Assembly: GCF_017068395.1 (NCBI RefSeq)
Contig: NZ_CP070619.1
Coordinates: 806,001 to 870,000, forward strand
Length of the DNA: 64,000 nucleotides
Origin: Rhodococcus pseudokoreensis
GTDB taxonomy: Bacteria; Actinomycetota; Actinomycetes; Mycobacteriales; Mycobacteriaceae
Direction: 5' to 3'
The notes beneath the pieces are model-generated. The model was not told the DNA's origin. It saw only the letters and a list, made by a program, of their open reading frames with translations, and made no database searches. The first letter of the stretch is position 1; the number at the start of each line of letters is the position of its first letter. A program made the position numbers and the translations under genes. Below are positions 1 to 8,374 of the stretch, one piece after another.

Positions 1-419
1 CCCCGGTGGAACAGGATCCGTTCCCGGGCGACATCGACGGCGGGTCACGCGCACTCGACGAATTCCTCGCCACCACCAGCTGGCCGGACGGCGTGGTCGG
101 GTGCGCCCTCGTCCAGGAGATCGTCGTCCTGCCCCCCGAGGCGGAATCCGATCTCGACGACGCACTCGTCCCGCTGCTGTCAGACCGCGACGCCGCCGAC
201 GACGCCGCGCGGGCCGCAGCCGAGTCGCATCCCGACCGCCGGTCCGCCCGCCTCATCGCCGCCGTGCTGCGCGACGGACCCTCGCTGTGCCTGATGCAGT
301 TGCGCCCCGACGAGGATGCCGACCCGTACGCCGGAATCGAACTGCTCACCTACGAGGATCTGGCGCCGAATCTCGTCAGCGCGCTGTACGCCACCCTCGA
401 CGCGACGGACGATAACTGA
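1..419 (+). CDS. PPA1309-family protein, 5' end outside the window
   Basis: This is the C-terminal part of a small actinobacterial protein that I recognise as the PPA1309 family, of unknown function. A GTG at position 6 could serve as a start, but the frame is open to the window edge and reads Pro-Val-Glu-Gln-Asp, which looks internal, so I treat the gene as truncated upstream. The conserved stretch WPDGVVGCALVQEIVVLPP is visible, followed by an acidic region and a short hydrophobic C-terminal block. It stops 3 bp before the stop codon of the convergent PDZ-Lon protease gene, so the two 3' ends are almost fused. The family assignment comes from memory of this neighbourhood; no function can be inferred. 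Confidence 0.75.
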   Translation, partial: PVEQDPFPGDIDGGSRALDEFLATTSWPDGVVGCALVQEIVVLPPEAESDLDDALVPLLSDRDAADDAARAAAESHPDRRSARLIAAVLRDGPSLCLMQLRPDEDADPYAGIELLTYEDLAPNLVSALYATLDATDDN

Positions 420-422
420 CGG

Positions 423-1445
423 TCAGCAGTGCGGCGCGTCGGCTCCGGCGTTGACGGCCTCGAGCGCGTCGACGGCTCCGTCGAGGTTCTCGACCTTCAC
501 CAGCCGGAGCCCGTCGGGTGCGCCCTGGCGTGCCTCGTCGCAGTTCTTCGCCGGCACCAGGAACGTCTCGGCGCCCGCCTCGGACGCGGCGATCAACTTG
601 TACTTGATGCCTCCGATGGGGCCGACGTCGCCGTCGGAGTCGATCGTGCCGGTGCCGGCGACGAACTTGCCTCCGTTGAGTTCGCCCGGGCTGAGTTTGT
701 CGATCACCGCGAGCGTGAACATGAGTCCCGCCGAGGGGCCGCCCACGTCGGCGAGGTTGAAGTCGATCGTGAACGGGACGTCCGGGACCTCCTCCGGCGT
801 GATCCCCAGGTAGCCCTTGGCCTCGTCGTCCGGGCGGGCACCGAGCACCACCCGCACCGTGGTCTCGGCGCCGTCACGCCGGATCACGATCGGCACCTCG
901 GTGTTCGGGGGCACGTCGGCCACCGCCTCCTGCACGCCGCCGACCGTCGACACCGGCTTTCCGTCGACACTGACCAGCACGTCGCCTTCGCGCAGCAGCC
1001 CCTGGGAGGGGCCGTCCTCACCGACCTTCGCGATCCGCAGGTCCACCGGCTTGTCCAGGAAGTGGAGCGCCGCGAGTTCGGCGCTGTCCTCCGACTGCTG
1101 GAAGTCGGCGTCGTTCTCCTGCTTGACCTCGTCCTTCGACTTGTCCGGCGGGTACACCTCCTCGCGGGGCACGATGCCCTGGCGCCCGCTGGCCCACAGT
1201 CCGAACGCTTCGAACACGTTCAGGTCGTCGCGCACGGCGACCGTCGTCATGTTGAGGTGGCCGGTGGTGTCGTCCACGTCCGTTCCCTCGATGGCGACGA
1301 CCTGCTCACCACCCACTTCGCCGAGGGTGTTGAACGTGGGTCCCGGCCCGAGAGCCACGAACGGCACCTTGATCACGGTGCCGAGAATGCCGAGTACCAC
1401 GATCGGGGCCAGCGCAGCCAGAAGCGTCACGATCCGTCGATTCAC
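423..1445 (-). CDS. Membrane-anchored PDZ / Lon-type serine protease (YlbL family)
   Basis: The homologue in M. tuberculosis is Rv3194c. The protein has an N-terminal membrane anchor (about residues 4-27), a PDZ domain (about 135-200) and a C-terminal Lon-type S16 peptidase domain. The catalytic dyad is visible: Ser in GGPSAGLMF (about residue 238) and Lys in GGIKYK (about residue 281). With the anchor, the protease domain probably lies outside the membrane, so it may process or degrade envelope proteins. I chose the GTG at 1445, giving a start NRRIVTLL that matches the mycobacterial protein; an earlier start at 1478 would add 11 residues without a better ribosome site. It is transcribed divergently from the zincin-like gene at 1559. 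Confidence 0.85.
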   Translation of the reverse strand: MNRRIVTLLAALAPIVVLGILGTVIKVPFVALGPGPTFNTLGEVGGEQVVAIEGTDVDDTTGHLNMTTVAVRDDLNVFEAFGLWASGRQGIVPREEVYPPDKSKDEVKQENDADFQQSEDSAELAALHFLDKPVDLRIAKVGEDGPSQGLLREGDVLVSVDGKPVSTVGGVQEAVADVPPNTEVPIVIRRDGAETTVRVVLGARPDDEAKGYLGITPEEVPDVPFTIDFNLADVGGPSAGLMFTLAVIDKLSPGELNGGKFVAGTGTIDSDGDVGPIGGIKYKLIAASEAGAETFLVPAKNCDEARQGAPDGLRLVKVENLDGAVDALEAVNAGADAPHC

Positions 1446-1558
1446 CTGGACCAGCGTAGAGCGCGAACCGGCGGGCACCGCTGTCGGCCGTCCGCGTGTT
1501 CGCCGTCAGCGTGACGCGGTCGGCAGCCACCGAACCATGCGCCTTGTACCGTTGAGTC

Positions 1559-2974
1559 ATGAGCAATCCGCCCTTCGGCTTCTCCAAACCCGACGACGAT
1601 CCCGATCGTGACAAGAACACGGGGGATCAGAACGGGCCCGACCGCGACAAGAACGCGGGCGGTTCCGGCGACTTCGGTTTCGGGGCGGGTGGTTTTCCCG
1701 CCGGGGGCTTCGACCCGGCCGCCCTCGGCCAGATGCTCACCCAGTTCGGCCAGATGCTGAGCGGGATGGGCACGTCGATGGGCTCCGGGGAGCAGACCGG
1801 CCCGGTCAACTACGAGATCGCGAAGAAACTCGCCCGCCAGCAGATGGGGTCCGTCGCTCCGATCACACAGGGCAACTCGGAGGCGATCGCCGACGCCTCG
1901 CGGCTCGCCGAATTGTGGCTGGACGCCGCGACGACGCTGCCCGCGGGCGCGTCGAAGACCGTCGCGTGGACGCCCAACGACTGGCTCGACAACACCCTCG
2001 ACACCTGGAAGCGGCTGTGCGACCCGGTCGCGGAGAAGGTGTCGGGCATGTGGGTGCAGGGGCTCCCCGAAGAGGCGCAGCAGATGGCGGGCCCCATGCT
2101 CGGCATGATGAGCCAGATGGGTGGCCTCGCGTTCGGCTCCCAACTCGGCCAGGCGCTGGGCCAGCTGTCGAAGGAGGTGCTCACCTCCACCGACATCGGT
2201 CTCCCGCTCGGTCCGGCCGGCACGGGCGCACTGCTTCCCGCCGCGGTGGAGCGGTTCAGCAAGGGGCTCGAACAGCCCGACCGAGAGATCCTCGTCTTCC
2301 TCGCCGCCCGTGAGGCCGCCTACCAGCGCCTGTACAGCCACGTCCCGTGGCTGCGTCAGCGTCTCCTCGCCACCGTCGAGGAGTACGCCCGCGGCATCAC
2401 CATGGATTTCTCCGCCATCGAGGACATGGCGAAGGGGCTCGACCCGTCCGCGCTGACCGATCCGTCGCAGCTCGAGAACATCCTGCAGCAGGGTGCGTTC
2501 GAACCGCAGACCACACCCGAGCAGAAGCAGGCGCTCGAGCGACTCGAGACGCTGCTCGCCCTCATCGAGGGCTGGGTCGAGGTCGTCGTCGCGTCGGCGC
2601 TGAACGACCGCCTCCCCGGCGTCGCGGCCCTCAGCGAGACGCTCCGCCGCAGGCGCGCGACCGGCGGACCCGCCGAGCAGACGTTCGCGACGCTCGTCGG
2701 ACTCGAACTGCGTCCCCGCAAGGTCCGCGAGGCCGCGCAGCTGTGGACACGGCTCACGTCCGAGTCGACCGTCGACGCCCGTGACGGCGTGTGGGCCCAC
2801 CCCGACCTGCTGCCCGACTCGTCCGATCTCGACAGCCCGGACGCGTTCGTCCAGCGGGTGCTCGGCGGCGGCGACGGCGGCGACTTCGACAATCCGATGG
2901 CGACGGAGGCCCGCGAGCGGGCCGAGGAGGCCGAACGCGGCAAGTCCGGCAAGGACGACGAACCGGAGTCCTGA
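1559..2974 (+). CDS. Zincin-like protein, DUF2342 family (Rv3195-like)
   Basis: A 471-residue homologue of Rv3195, in the actinobacterial DUF2342/zincin_2 family often annotated as zinc-dependent metalloprotease. The first 60 residues are a Gly/Asp/Lys-rich low-complexity tail; the C-terminus is also charged and disordered. The core has the family block AAREAAYQRLYSHVPWLRQ. No canonical HExxH zinc motif is visible: the equivalent position reads REAAY, so peptidase activity is doubtful. It is followed 119 bp downstream by a ThiF/cyclodehydratase-like gene and then an ABC1 kinase, a conserved trio on the same strand. Function unknown. Confidence 0.8.
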   Translation: MSNPPFGFSKPDDDPDRDKNTGDQNGPDRDKNAGGSGDFGFGAGGFPAGGFDPAALGQMLTQFGQMLSGMGTSMGSGEQTGPVNYEIAKKLARQQMGSVAPITQGNSEAIADASRLAELWLDAATTLPAGASKTVAWTPNDWLDNTLDTWKRLCDPVAEKVSGMWVQGLPEEAQQMAGPMLGMMSQMGGLAFGSQLGQALGQLSKEVLTSTDIGLPLGPAGTGALLPAAVERFSKGLEQPDREILVFLAAREAAYQRLYSHVPWLRQRLLATVEEYARGITMDFSAIEDMAKGLDPSALTDPSQLENILQQGAFEPQTTPEQKQALERLETLLALIEGWVEVVVASALNDRLPGVAALSETLRRRRATGGPAEQTFATLVGLELRPRKVREAAQLWTRLTSESTVDARDGVWAHPDLLPDSSDLDSPDAFVQRVLGGGDGGDFDNPMATEARERAEEAERGKSGKDDEPES

Positions 2975-3093
2975 CCCCCTGATTGCACCAATGTGTAAGT
3001 AGCGGGAAGTCCGCAGGCCGGAGCGTGTTTCGGCCTGTGGACAACTCGTCTTTTCCTGGGCGGCGGCCGGTCGTGGCCTGGAATCCTCGGTGG

Positions 3094-3984
3094 GTGACCA
3101 TTCCGCACCCGCACCCCATCGGTGTCACCCTCGACCCCCGGATCGCCGTACTCGTCCGCCCCGACGGGCGGGTGCAGTTCGGCTGGGATCCCGAACGCGC
3201 ACTCGTCCTCTCCCCGCCGCCCGGTGTCCGCACCGATCAACTGCTCGCCGTCGTCCGGCTGCTCGACGGCCGGAACACGCGGCCGCACATCCTGTGGACG
3301 GCGGTCGGGTACGGCCTGGCGCCCACGGACGTGTCGAAGCTGCTCGGCGATCTCGACCGCGCCGGTCTCATCGACGTCGCAGGCACGTCCCCGATCGCGG
3401 ACACGATCACCATCCGCGTGCACGGGCGCGGACCGCTGTCGGATGCGGTGTCCGCCGGGCTCACCGACGCCGGCATCCGGGTCTCCCGCTCGTTCCGCTA
3501 CTCCGCCGACGGCGACGTCCGGCGGTGGAACGCCCTCTGCGTCGTGCTCGCGGACGATCTGGTGGCGGACCCTCGCCTCGCCGCGGACCTGGTCCAGAAC
3601 GGGATACCGCACCTGCAAGTCCGGCTGCGGGACGGTCGCGGTGTGGTCGGTCCGCTGGTTCTTCCGGGCCACACGAGTTGCCTGCGGTGCGCCGACCTCC
3701 TCCGCGCCGCGTACGACGAGGACTGGCCGCACCTGTCCGCTCAGCTCCTCGGGACGGTCGGGCACGCGAGTCCCGCCGTGATCATGGCCACGACCGCCGT
3801 CGCACTCGGCCAACTCGAGGCCGTCTTGTCCGCCCCCAGAGGCGCGCCGCCCAGCAGTCTCGACGCGACGCTCGAGATCGATCTGGGCGCGCACCGGCTG
3901 GTGACGCGGCGCTGGCCGAGGCAGGCGAGTTGCAGCTGCACGTATCTGGCGCCCGCCGTGGGCGAATCGAACCGCCTCCGGTGA
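3094..3984 (+). CDS. ThiF / TOMM cyclodehydratase-like protein (Rv3196-like)
   Basis: About 296 residues, similar to Rv3196 and to the E1-like, leader-binding proteins of thiazole/oxazole-modified peptide (TOMM) systems. The recognisable part is the C-terminal block VLPGHTSCLRCADLLRAAYDE, a CxxC-containing element that normally follows PxxxPC in these proteins. No precursor peptide, YcaO or dehydrogenase gene is next to it, so it is probably a domesticated core protein rather than part of a natural-product cluster. Start uncertain: the GTG at 3094 (TIPHPHPIG) is preferred; a GTG at 3073 and a TTG at 2983 are in frame. It is translationally coupled to the kinase through TGATG. Confidence 0.65.
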   Translation: MTIPHPHPIGVTLDPRIAVLVRPDGRVQFGWDPERALVLSPPPGVRTDQLLAVVRLLDGRNTRPHILWTAVGYGLAPTDVSKLLGDLDRAGLIDVAGTSPIADTITIRVHGRGPLSDAVSAGLTDAGIRVSRSFRYSADGDVRRWNALCVVLADDLVADPRLAADLVQNGIPHLQVRLRDGRGVVGPLVLPGHTSCLRCADLLRAAYDEDWPHLSAQLLGTVGHASPAVIMATTAVALGQLEAVLSAPRGAPPSSLDATLEIDLGAHRLVTRRWPRQASCSCTYLAPAVGESNRLR

Positions 3985-5321
3985 TGATGCATGATGGTGG
4001 GGTGCCCGACATCCCCCGCAGGAGTTCTGCCCGCACCGCGAAACTCGCGAGCATCCCATTGGGGATCGCGGGGCGTGCCGCGATGGGGTTCGGCCGCAAA
4101 CTGACCGGCGGTGACAAGGACGAGATCGACGCCCAACTGAGCGCGAGGGCCGCCGAGCAATTGTTCGCCGTCCTCGGCGAACTCAAGGGCGGCGCCATGA
4201 AACTGGGGCAGGCGCTCAGCGTCATGGAGGCGGCGATCCCCGAGGAGTTCGCGGAACCCTACCGTGAATCGCTGAACAAGCTGCAGGCGCAGGCACCTCC
4301 GCTGCCCGCGAAGGCCGTCCACCGGATGCTCGACCAGCAACTGGGCACCAAGTGGCGGGAGCGGTTCCAGTCGTTCGACGACACCCCGACCGCATCGGCC
4401 AGCATCGGCCAGGTGCATCGCGCCGTGTGGGCCGACGGCCGCGACGTGGCCGTCAAGGTTCAGTACCCCGGCGCCGACGAGGCTCTGCGCGCCGACCTGA
4501 AGACACTCGGCCGGTTCGCGGGACTGTTCGCCTCGGTCATGCCCGGCGTCGACGTGCGGCCGGTCATCGACGAATTCACCGCCCGCACCGAAGAAGAACT
4601 CGACTACCGGATCGAGGCGAACAATCAGCGCCGCTTCGCGAAGGTGTACGACGGGGACCCGAAGTTCGCGATTCCGCACGTCGTCGCGAGTGCCCCCAAG
4701 GTGGTGGTCACCGAATGGATGTCGGCGAAACCGTTGTCGGCCATCATCGCCGGCGGCACCCCCGAGGAACGCAACACCGCAGGCGCACTGCTCGCGGAGT
4801 TCCACTTCGCCTCCCCCGCCCGCGTCGGCCTGCTCCACTGCGACCCGCACCCGGGTAACTTCATGCTGCACAGCGACGGCCGCCTCGGGGTCATCGATTT
4901 CGGTGCCGCAGCGCCGTTTCCGCACGGACTTCCACCGGTGCTCGGGGCGATGGTCCGGCTGGCGGTCCACGAGGAGTTCGACGAGCTGACGGAGTTGCTG
5001 CACGCCAACGGATTCGTCCTGCCGGGCAGAACGGTGACCGACAAGGAGATCGCGGACTACCTGCGTCCCGTCACCGATCCGATCCGCACCGAATCCTTCC
5101 ACTTCACCCGCGCCTGGCTGCAGAAGGCTGCGGGGTCCGCAACCGACTTCAACAGTGCGCAGTTCCGAACCGCCCGGGCACTGAATCTGCCCGCCGAGTA
5201 TCTGATGATCTTCCGGGTTCTCGTCGGCTCGGTGGGGATCTGCGCTCAACTGGACGCGTACGCGCCGTACATGGCGATCCTCACGCGGTGGCTCCCCGGC
5301 TTCGTCGACCCCGACCTGTGA
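3984..5321 (+). CDS. ABC1 / UbiB-family atypical kinase (Rv3197-like)
   Basis: A 445-residue ABC1 (AarF/UbiB) atypical kinase, homologous to Rv3197. Family hallmarks in order: KxGQ motif GGAMKLGQALS, nucleotide-binding lysine in VAVKVQYPGA, ExD in EEELDYRIEA, catalytic loop DPHPGNFML and the metal-binding DFG in VIDFGAAAP. Members of this family bind nucleotides and support lipid or quinone metabolism; the substrate here is unknown. The ATG at 3984 shares one base with the upstream stop (TGATG), giving coupling; ATG 3987 or GTG 4002 are alternatives. The stop codon lies inside a 20-bp inverted repeat that separates it from whiB7. In mycobacteria this neighbour of whiB7 has been linked to macrolide resistance, which I mention as recollection. 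Confidence 0.87.
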   Translation: MMHDGGVPDIPRRSSARTAKLASIPLGIAGRAAMGFGRKLTGGDKDEIDAQLSARAAEQLFAVLGELKGGAMKLGQALSVMEAAIPEEFAEPYRESLNKLQAQAPPLPAKAVHRMLDQQLGTKWRERFQSFDDTPTASASIGQVHRAVWADGRDVAVKVQYPGADEALRADLKTLGRFAGLFASVMPGVDVRPVIDEFTARTEEELDYRIEANNQRRFAKVYDGDPKFAIPHVVASAPKVVVTEWMSAKPLSAIIAGGTPEERNTAGALLAEFHFASPARVGLLHCDPHPGNFMLHSDGRLGVIDFGAAAPFPHGLPPVLGAMVRLAVHEEFDELTELLHANGFVLPGRTVTDKEIADYLRPVTDPIRTESFHFTRAWLQKAAGSATDFNSAQFRTARALNLPAEYLMIFRVLVGSVGICAQLDAYAPYMAILTRWLPGFVDPDL

Positions 5322-5360
5322 GTACTTCTTAACCGCGGGCGGTTAAGAAGTACTCACAGG
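5315..5360. terminator. Perfect 20-bp inverted repeat, bidirectional terminator
   Basis: Arms 5315-5334 and 5341-5360 are exactly complementary over 20 bp; the 6-base loop can close by one more G-C pair. The left arm contains the stop codon of the ABC1 kinase gene and the right arm ends 2 bp before the whiB7 stop. It should terminate transcription from both directions. Confidence 0.85.
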
Positions 5361-5362
5361 TG

Positions 5363-5683
5363 CTACGCGCACACCAGCGCCGGCGTCTTGCGGGGACGTC
5401 CACGCGGACGCTTGCGGGCGATCACGACACCCTGGTCGAAGATCTCCCCACCCCACACTCCCCACGGCTCACCTCGATCGAGGGCAGCGTCGAGGCAGCG
5501 GGAGCGGATCGGGCAGGACGCGCACAGCGCCTTCGCCTGCTCCAGCTCGGTGGGCGTGTCCGCGAACCACAGGTCGGGGTCGTCGACCCGGCACGGCAGG
5601 TCACCACGTGCGGTAGCTATCTGAACAAATCCGCTTGTGGCGGTTGAGGTTTCGGATACCCCTCGGCATGTCACGGTAGACAC
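5363..5683 (-). CDS. whiB7: WhiB7, Fe-S transcriptional activator of intrinsic antibiotic resistance
   Basis: WhiB7 partners with the primary sigma factor and activates intrinsic drug-resistance genes. The 106-residue protein shows the WhiB cluster ligands (C in LPCRVDDPDLWF, CxxC in ALCASCPIRSRC, and the last C), the turn GEPWGVWGGEIF, and the C-terminal AT-hook RPRGRPRK that is specific to WhiB7. I chose GTG 5683 because an AGGAGA ribosome site sits 5 bases upstream; the open frame continues further upstream but through the leader. The gene has a leader of almost 400 bases with an upstream ORF, two hairpins and a WhiB7-type promoter. It is flanked by uvrD2 and the ABC1 kinase, as in mycobacteria. 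Confidence 0.95.
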   Translation of the reverse strand: MSTVTCRGVSETSTATSGFVQIATARGDLPCRVDDPDLWFADTPTELEQAKALCASCPIRSRCLDAALDRGEPWGVWGGEIFDQGVVIARKRPRGRPRKTPALVCA

Positions 5684-5786
5684 GTCGTTCTCCTCTGCTC
5701 TCATTGCGACGGTTGATCTCTTCGGTTCGATGAAAATGGTGCGAACCAGAGCCGAGGCTGCGAGCGGAAAAGGTGCTCGAACTACG

Positions 5787-5820
5787 AAGGCCACGGTCCG
5801 CGATGCGGGTCCGTGGCCTT
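5787..5820 (-). terminator. Attenuator-like hairpin in the whiB7 leader
   Basis: Arms 5787-5796 (AAGGCCACGG) and 5811-5820 are perfectly complementary, and an inner CCGC/GCGG pairing can extend the stem. It lies 22 bases downstream of the upstream-ORF stop and about 100 bases before the whiB7 start. No long U tract follows, which is common for actinobacterial terminators. The position fits the transcription attenuator known for whiB7 leaders. Confidence 0.65.
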
Positions 5821-5832
5821 GAAAAGACGGTG

Positions 5833-5867
5833 GGAGTTGATCTATCGAGGAGTTCCTCGACAACTCC
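5833..5867 (-). promoter_or_regulatory. Hairpin overlapping the end of the whiB7 upstream ORF
   Basis: Two nested complementary pairs: 5833-5839 with 5861-5867, and 5845-5851 with 5854-5860, separated by a 5-base bulge. The structure contains the stop codon (5842-5844) and last codons of the upstream ORF, so ribosome position would decide whether it folds. It is a candidate control element for the downstream attenuator. Confidence 0.5.
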
Positions 5868-6006
5868 GATACACGGACTCGACTGCTGTTGCGGGACGAC
5901 GACGGGCTGCCGACCAGACAATCGCCGGTGCCGGTTCCGCCGCGTTCATGCCGAACAACGCGGAGGCAGCAGCGACTGCCGTCTCATGTGCTTGGAACTT
6001 TGTCAT
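5842..6006 (-). CDS. Upstream ORF in the whiB7 leader, 54 codons
   Basis: A 54-residue reading frame starting MTKFQAHETAVAAASALFGM lies between the whiB7 promoter and the whiB7 gene. Its ATG follows a strong ribosome site, GGAGGTGG, 7 to 9 bases upstream. The peptide has no recognisable domain; the C-terminal half is rich in Arg (WSAARRRPAT). In other actinobacteria, ribosome stalling on a whiB7 upstream ORF relieves attenuation, and I infer the same role here. It is longer than the short peptides I remember from mycobacteria. It ends inside a hairpin, 22 bases before the terminator-like stem. Confidence 0.7.
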   Translation of the reverse strand: MTKFQAHETAVAAASALFGMNAAEPAPAIVWSAARRRPATAVESVYRSCRGTPR

Positions 6007-6073
6007 TTCACCGCCACCTCCATTTCTTCTCGATCCGATGTGAACCACACGGGTCTCCCCGCGCACTGAAACC

Positions 6074-6111
6074 ACAGTAGGCAATTCTCCAGAACCGCAC
6101 AACCTATTTTT
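6074..6111 (-). promoter_or_regulatory. WhiB7-type autoregulatory promoter
   Basis: On the minus strand: AT-rich AAAAATA (6105-6111), then GG, a -35 TTGTGC (6102-6097), a 17-base spacer and a -10 TACTGT (6079-6074). An AT tract immediately upstream of the -35 is the known WhiB7 signature. The transcript would start near 6067, about 60 bases before the upstream ORF. It lies just downstream of the uvrD2 stop. Confidence 0.75.
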
Positions 6112-6155
6112 GACCTGCAGTGATGCGTGCTACTTCCCACCCGTTCGGGAGTCGT

Positions 6156-8294
6156 TCAGTGACTGCCGCTTCCCTTGATCACACCGAGGACGTCTTCACC
6201 GAACTGTTCGAGCTTCTTCGCACCGATCCCGGGGATCGCGACGAGTCCGCGGTCGTCCTGCGGCCGCTGCTCGGCGAGAGCCGTCAACGTGTTGTCGCTG
6301 AACACCACGTACGCCGGGACCTTCAGCTCCCTCGACTTCTCGAGCCGCCACGACCGCAGCGATTCGAGCAGTTCCATGTCGATGTTCGACGGGCATCCCT
6401 CGCAGCGACCGAGCATGGTCGCGGTCGTCCCGATCAGCTGTTTTCCGCAGAGCCGGCACCGTGGACGCTTCTTGTTGCTCTTGACGGGCGCCGCGATCCG
6501 CGAGGCAGGCGAGTCTTCGGGGATAAGTCCGTGCAGGAACCGCGAACGGCGCCGCGACTTGCGGCCGCCCTCGTTCCGGGACAGCGCCCACGACATCTGG
6601 AGGTGCTCGCGGGCGCGGGTGACCCCGACGTACAGCAACCGGCGTTCCTCCTCGACGGCGGCTTCGTCGGGCGCCGAGTTGGAGTCGCCGAGCACGTGCT
6701 GGATGGGCAGCGTTCCGTCGGTGAGGCCGACGAGGAACACGGCGTCCCATTCGAGCCCCTTCGCGGCGTGCAGGGACGCGAGGGTCACACCCTGCACGAC
6801 GGGTGGGTGCCGCGCCTCCGCCCGCAGACTCAGCTCGCGCAGCAGCGCGTCGAGGGTCAACTCCGGATCCTGGGTCAGCTGTTCCTCGGTGAGCGCGACG
6901 AGCGCCGACAGGGAGGCCCACCGCTCGCGGGCCTGCGCACCCGCCGGTTCGGCGTCCGTCAGCCCGAGCGGGACGAGGACGGCACGGACGAGCGTGACCA
7001 GGTCGGCGCCGACCGCGTCGGGTAGGTCGTCGCGGCCCGCGGCCTGGCGCAGCGCCGCCACGGCCTGACGCACCTCGGTGCGGGTGAAGAAGCCCTCGCC
7101 GCCGCGCACCTGGTACGGGATGTCGAGTTTCGTCAGCGCCTGCTCGTGCACCTCGGACTGGGCGTTGATCCGGTACAGCACCGCGATCTCCGCCGCCGGG
7201 GTGCCGGACGCGATGAGCCGCTTGATCGTGCGCGCCACCCCGGCTGCTTCGGCCGGTTCGTCGTCGAACTCGACGAAACTCGGCTCCGGCCCGGAGTCGC
7301 GCTGCCCGATCAGTTGCAGACGGGTGCCCGCGATCCGGCCGCGCGCCGCTCCGATCACCCGGTTCGCCATCGACACGACCTCGGGGGTCGACCGGTAGTC
7401 GCGCTCGAGGCGCACGACGGTGGCCTCGGGGAACCGGCGCGAGAAGTCGAGTAGGTAGTTCGGTGTGGCGCCGGTGAACGAGTAGATGGTCTGGTTGGCG
7501 TCGCCGACGACGGTGAGGTCGTCCCGCTCCCCGAGCCAGGCGTCGAGGACACGCTGCTGCAGCGGGGTGACGTCCTGGTATTCGTCGACGACGAAGCAGC
7601 GGTAACGGTCGCGGAACTCCTCGGCGACCGCCGAATGCTCTTCGAGTGCCGCCGCCGTGTGGAGCAGGAGGTCGTCGAAATCGAGGAGCATCCCGTCCTG
7701 GCCGCGGGCCTTGAGCTGTTCGTAGCCGTGATACACCTCGGCGACCTTCGCGGCGTCGACCGGCGCCTCCCGGCGCAACTTCGCCACCGCACGCGGGTAG
7801 TCCTCGGGCGCGATCAGCGACGCCTTGGCCCACTCGATCTCACTCGCCAGGTCCCGGATGCTCTCCGTGCTGGTGGACAGCCCGACCCGTCCGGCGGCGG
7901 ACGACACGACCGCGAACTTGCGGTCCAGCAGCCGCCATTCCGTGTCGCCGATCACCTGCGGCCAGAAGTACCGCAACTGCCGCAGCGCGGCGGCGTGGAA
8001 CGTGCGCGCCTGGACCTGCGCTCCCCCGTCGCCGATCCCCAGGCTGCGCAGCCGCCCGCGCATCTCGCCTGCCGCGCGCGCCGTGAACGTGACCGCCAGC
8101 ACCTGCCCCGCGGCGACGTGCCCGCTGGCCACGAGGTGCGCGATCCGCCGGGTGATGGTCCGGGTCTTGCCTGTTCCGGCACCCGCCAGCACGCACACCG
8201 GCCCCCGGGGAGCGAGGACCGCTGCGGACTGTTCGGGATCGAGACCGGTAGTCGTCACCTCTGCTGCGCCGGCTGCTGACATGGCGTCCATCAT
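6156..8294 (-). CDS. uvrD2: UvrD2, superfamily 1 DNA helicase with HRDC domain
   Basis: About 712 residues. The N-terminal UvrD-like motor has Walker [11 protein letters not shown], the GD(A)NQTIYSF motif and the helicase motif DYRSTPEVV. After the motor comes a four-cysteine zinc module (CRLCGK...CEGC) and a C-terminal HRDC domain ending in [17 protein letters not shown]. This architecture is specific to actinobacterial UvrD2 (Rv3198c), a 3'-5' DNA translocase and helicase for genome maintenance. The start is uncertain among ATG 8294, 8291 and 8282; none has a clear ribosome site. It is divergent from mrx1 with only 80 bp between them, and the whiB7 promoter follows its stop. Confidence 0.92.
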   Translation of the reverse strand: MMDAMSAAGAAEVTTTGLDPEQSAAVLAPRGPVCVLAGAGTGKTRTITRRIAHLVASGHVAAGQVLAVTFTARAAGEMRGRLRSLGIGDGGAQVQARTFHAAALRQLRYFWPQVIGDTEWRLLDRKFAVVSSAAGRVGLSTSTESIRDLASEIEWAKASLIAPEDYPRAVAKLRREAPVDAAKVAEVYHGYEQLKARGQDGMLLDFDDLLLHTAAALEEHSAVAEEFRDRYRCFVVDEYQDVTPLQQRVLDAWLGERDDLTVVGDANQTIYSFTGATPNYLLDFSRRFPEATVVRLERDYRSTPEVVSMANRVIGAARGRIAGTRLQLIGQRDSGPEPSFVEFDDEPAEAAGVARTIKRLIASGTPAAEIAVLYRINAQSEVHEQALTKLDIPYQVRGGEGFFTRTEVRQAVAALRQAAGRDDLPDAVGADLVTLVRAVLVPLGLTDAEPAGAQARERWASLSALVALTEEQLTQDPELTLDALLRELSLRAEARHPPVVQGVTLASLHAAKGLEWDAVFLVGLTDGTLPIQHVLGDSNSAPDEAAVEEERRLLYVGVTRAREHLQMSWALSRNEGGRKSRRRSRFLHGLIPEDSPASRIAAPVKSNKKRPRCRLCGKQLIGTTATMLGRCEGCPSNIDMELLESLRSWRLEKSRELKVPAYVVFSDNTLTALAEQRPQDDRGLVAIPGIGAKKLEQFGEDVLGVIKGSGSH

Positions 8295-8338
8295 GACAGG
8301 GGCAACCGACACGGCGCGAAGCGGACGAACACCGCAGT

Positions 8339-8365
8339 GGGAACACACGGCGGACTCGTGGTGTT
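8339..8365 (+). promoter_or_regulatory. SigH-type promoter upstream of mrx1
   Basis: GGGAAC at 8339-8344, then 18 bases, then GTT at 8363-8365. This matches the actinobacterial sigma-H consensus (GGAAY, about 18-19, GTT). The GTG start of mrx1 is 9 bases after GTT, so the transcript would be leaderless. The same motif and spacing occur upstream of sigH at 51009-51035. Confidence 0.75.
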
Positions 8366-8374
8366 ATATGCGCC

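Noticed and set aside
2983..3093. TTG start at 2983 for the ThiF-like gene
   Set aside because: The added 37 residues look non-conserved and no ribosome site is present.
3090..3980. N-terminal extension of the ABC1 kinase frame
   Set aside because: It overlaps the ThiF-like gene in another frame and is Arg/Pro-rich; the TGATG overlap at 3982-3986 marks the real start.
2356..4059. 567-residue antisense frame
   Set aside because: It covers the zincin-like and ThiF-like genes on the other strand with biased composition only; no motif.
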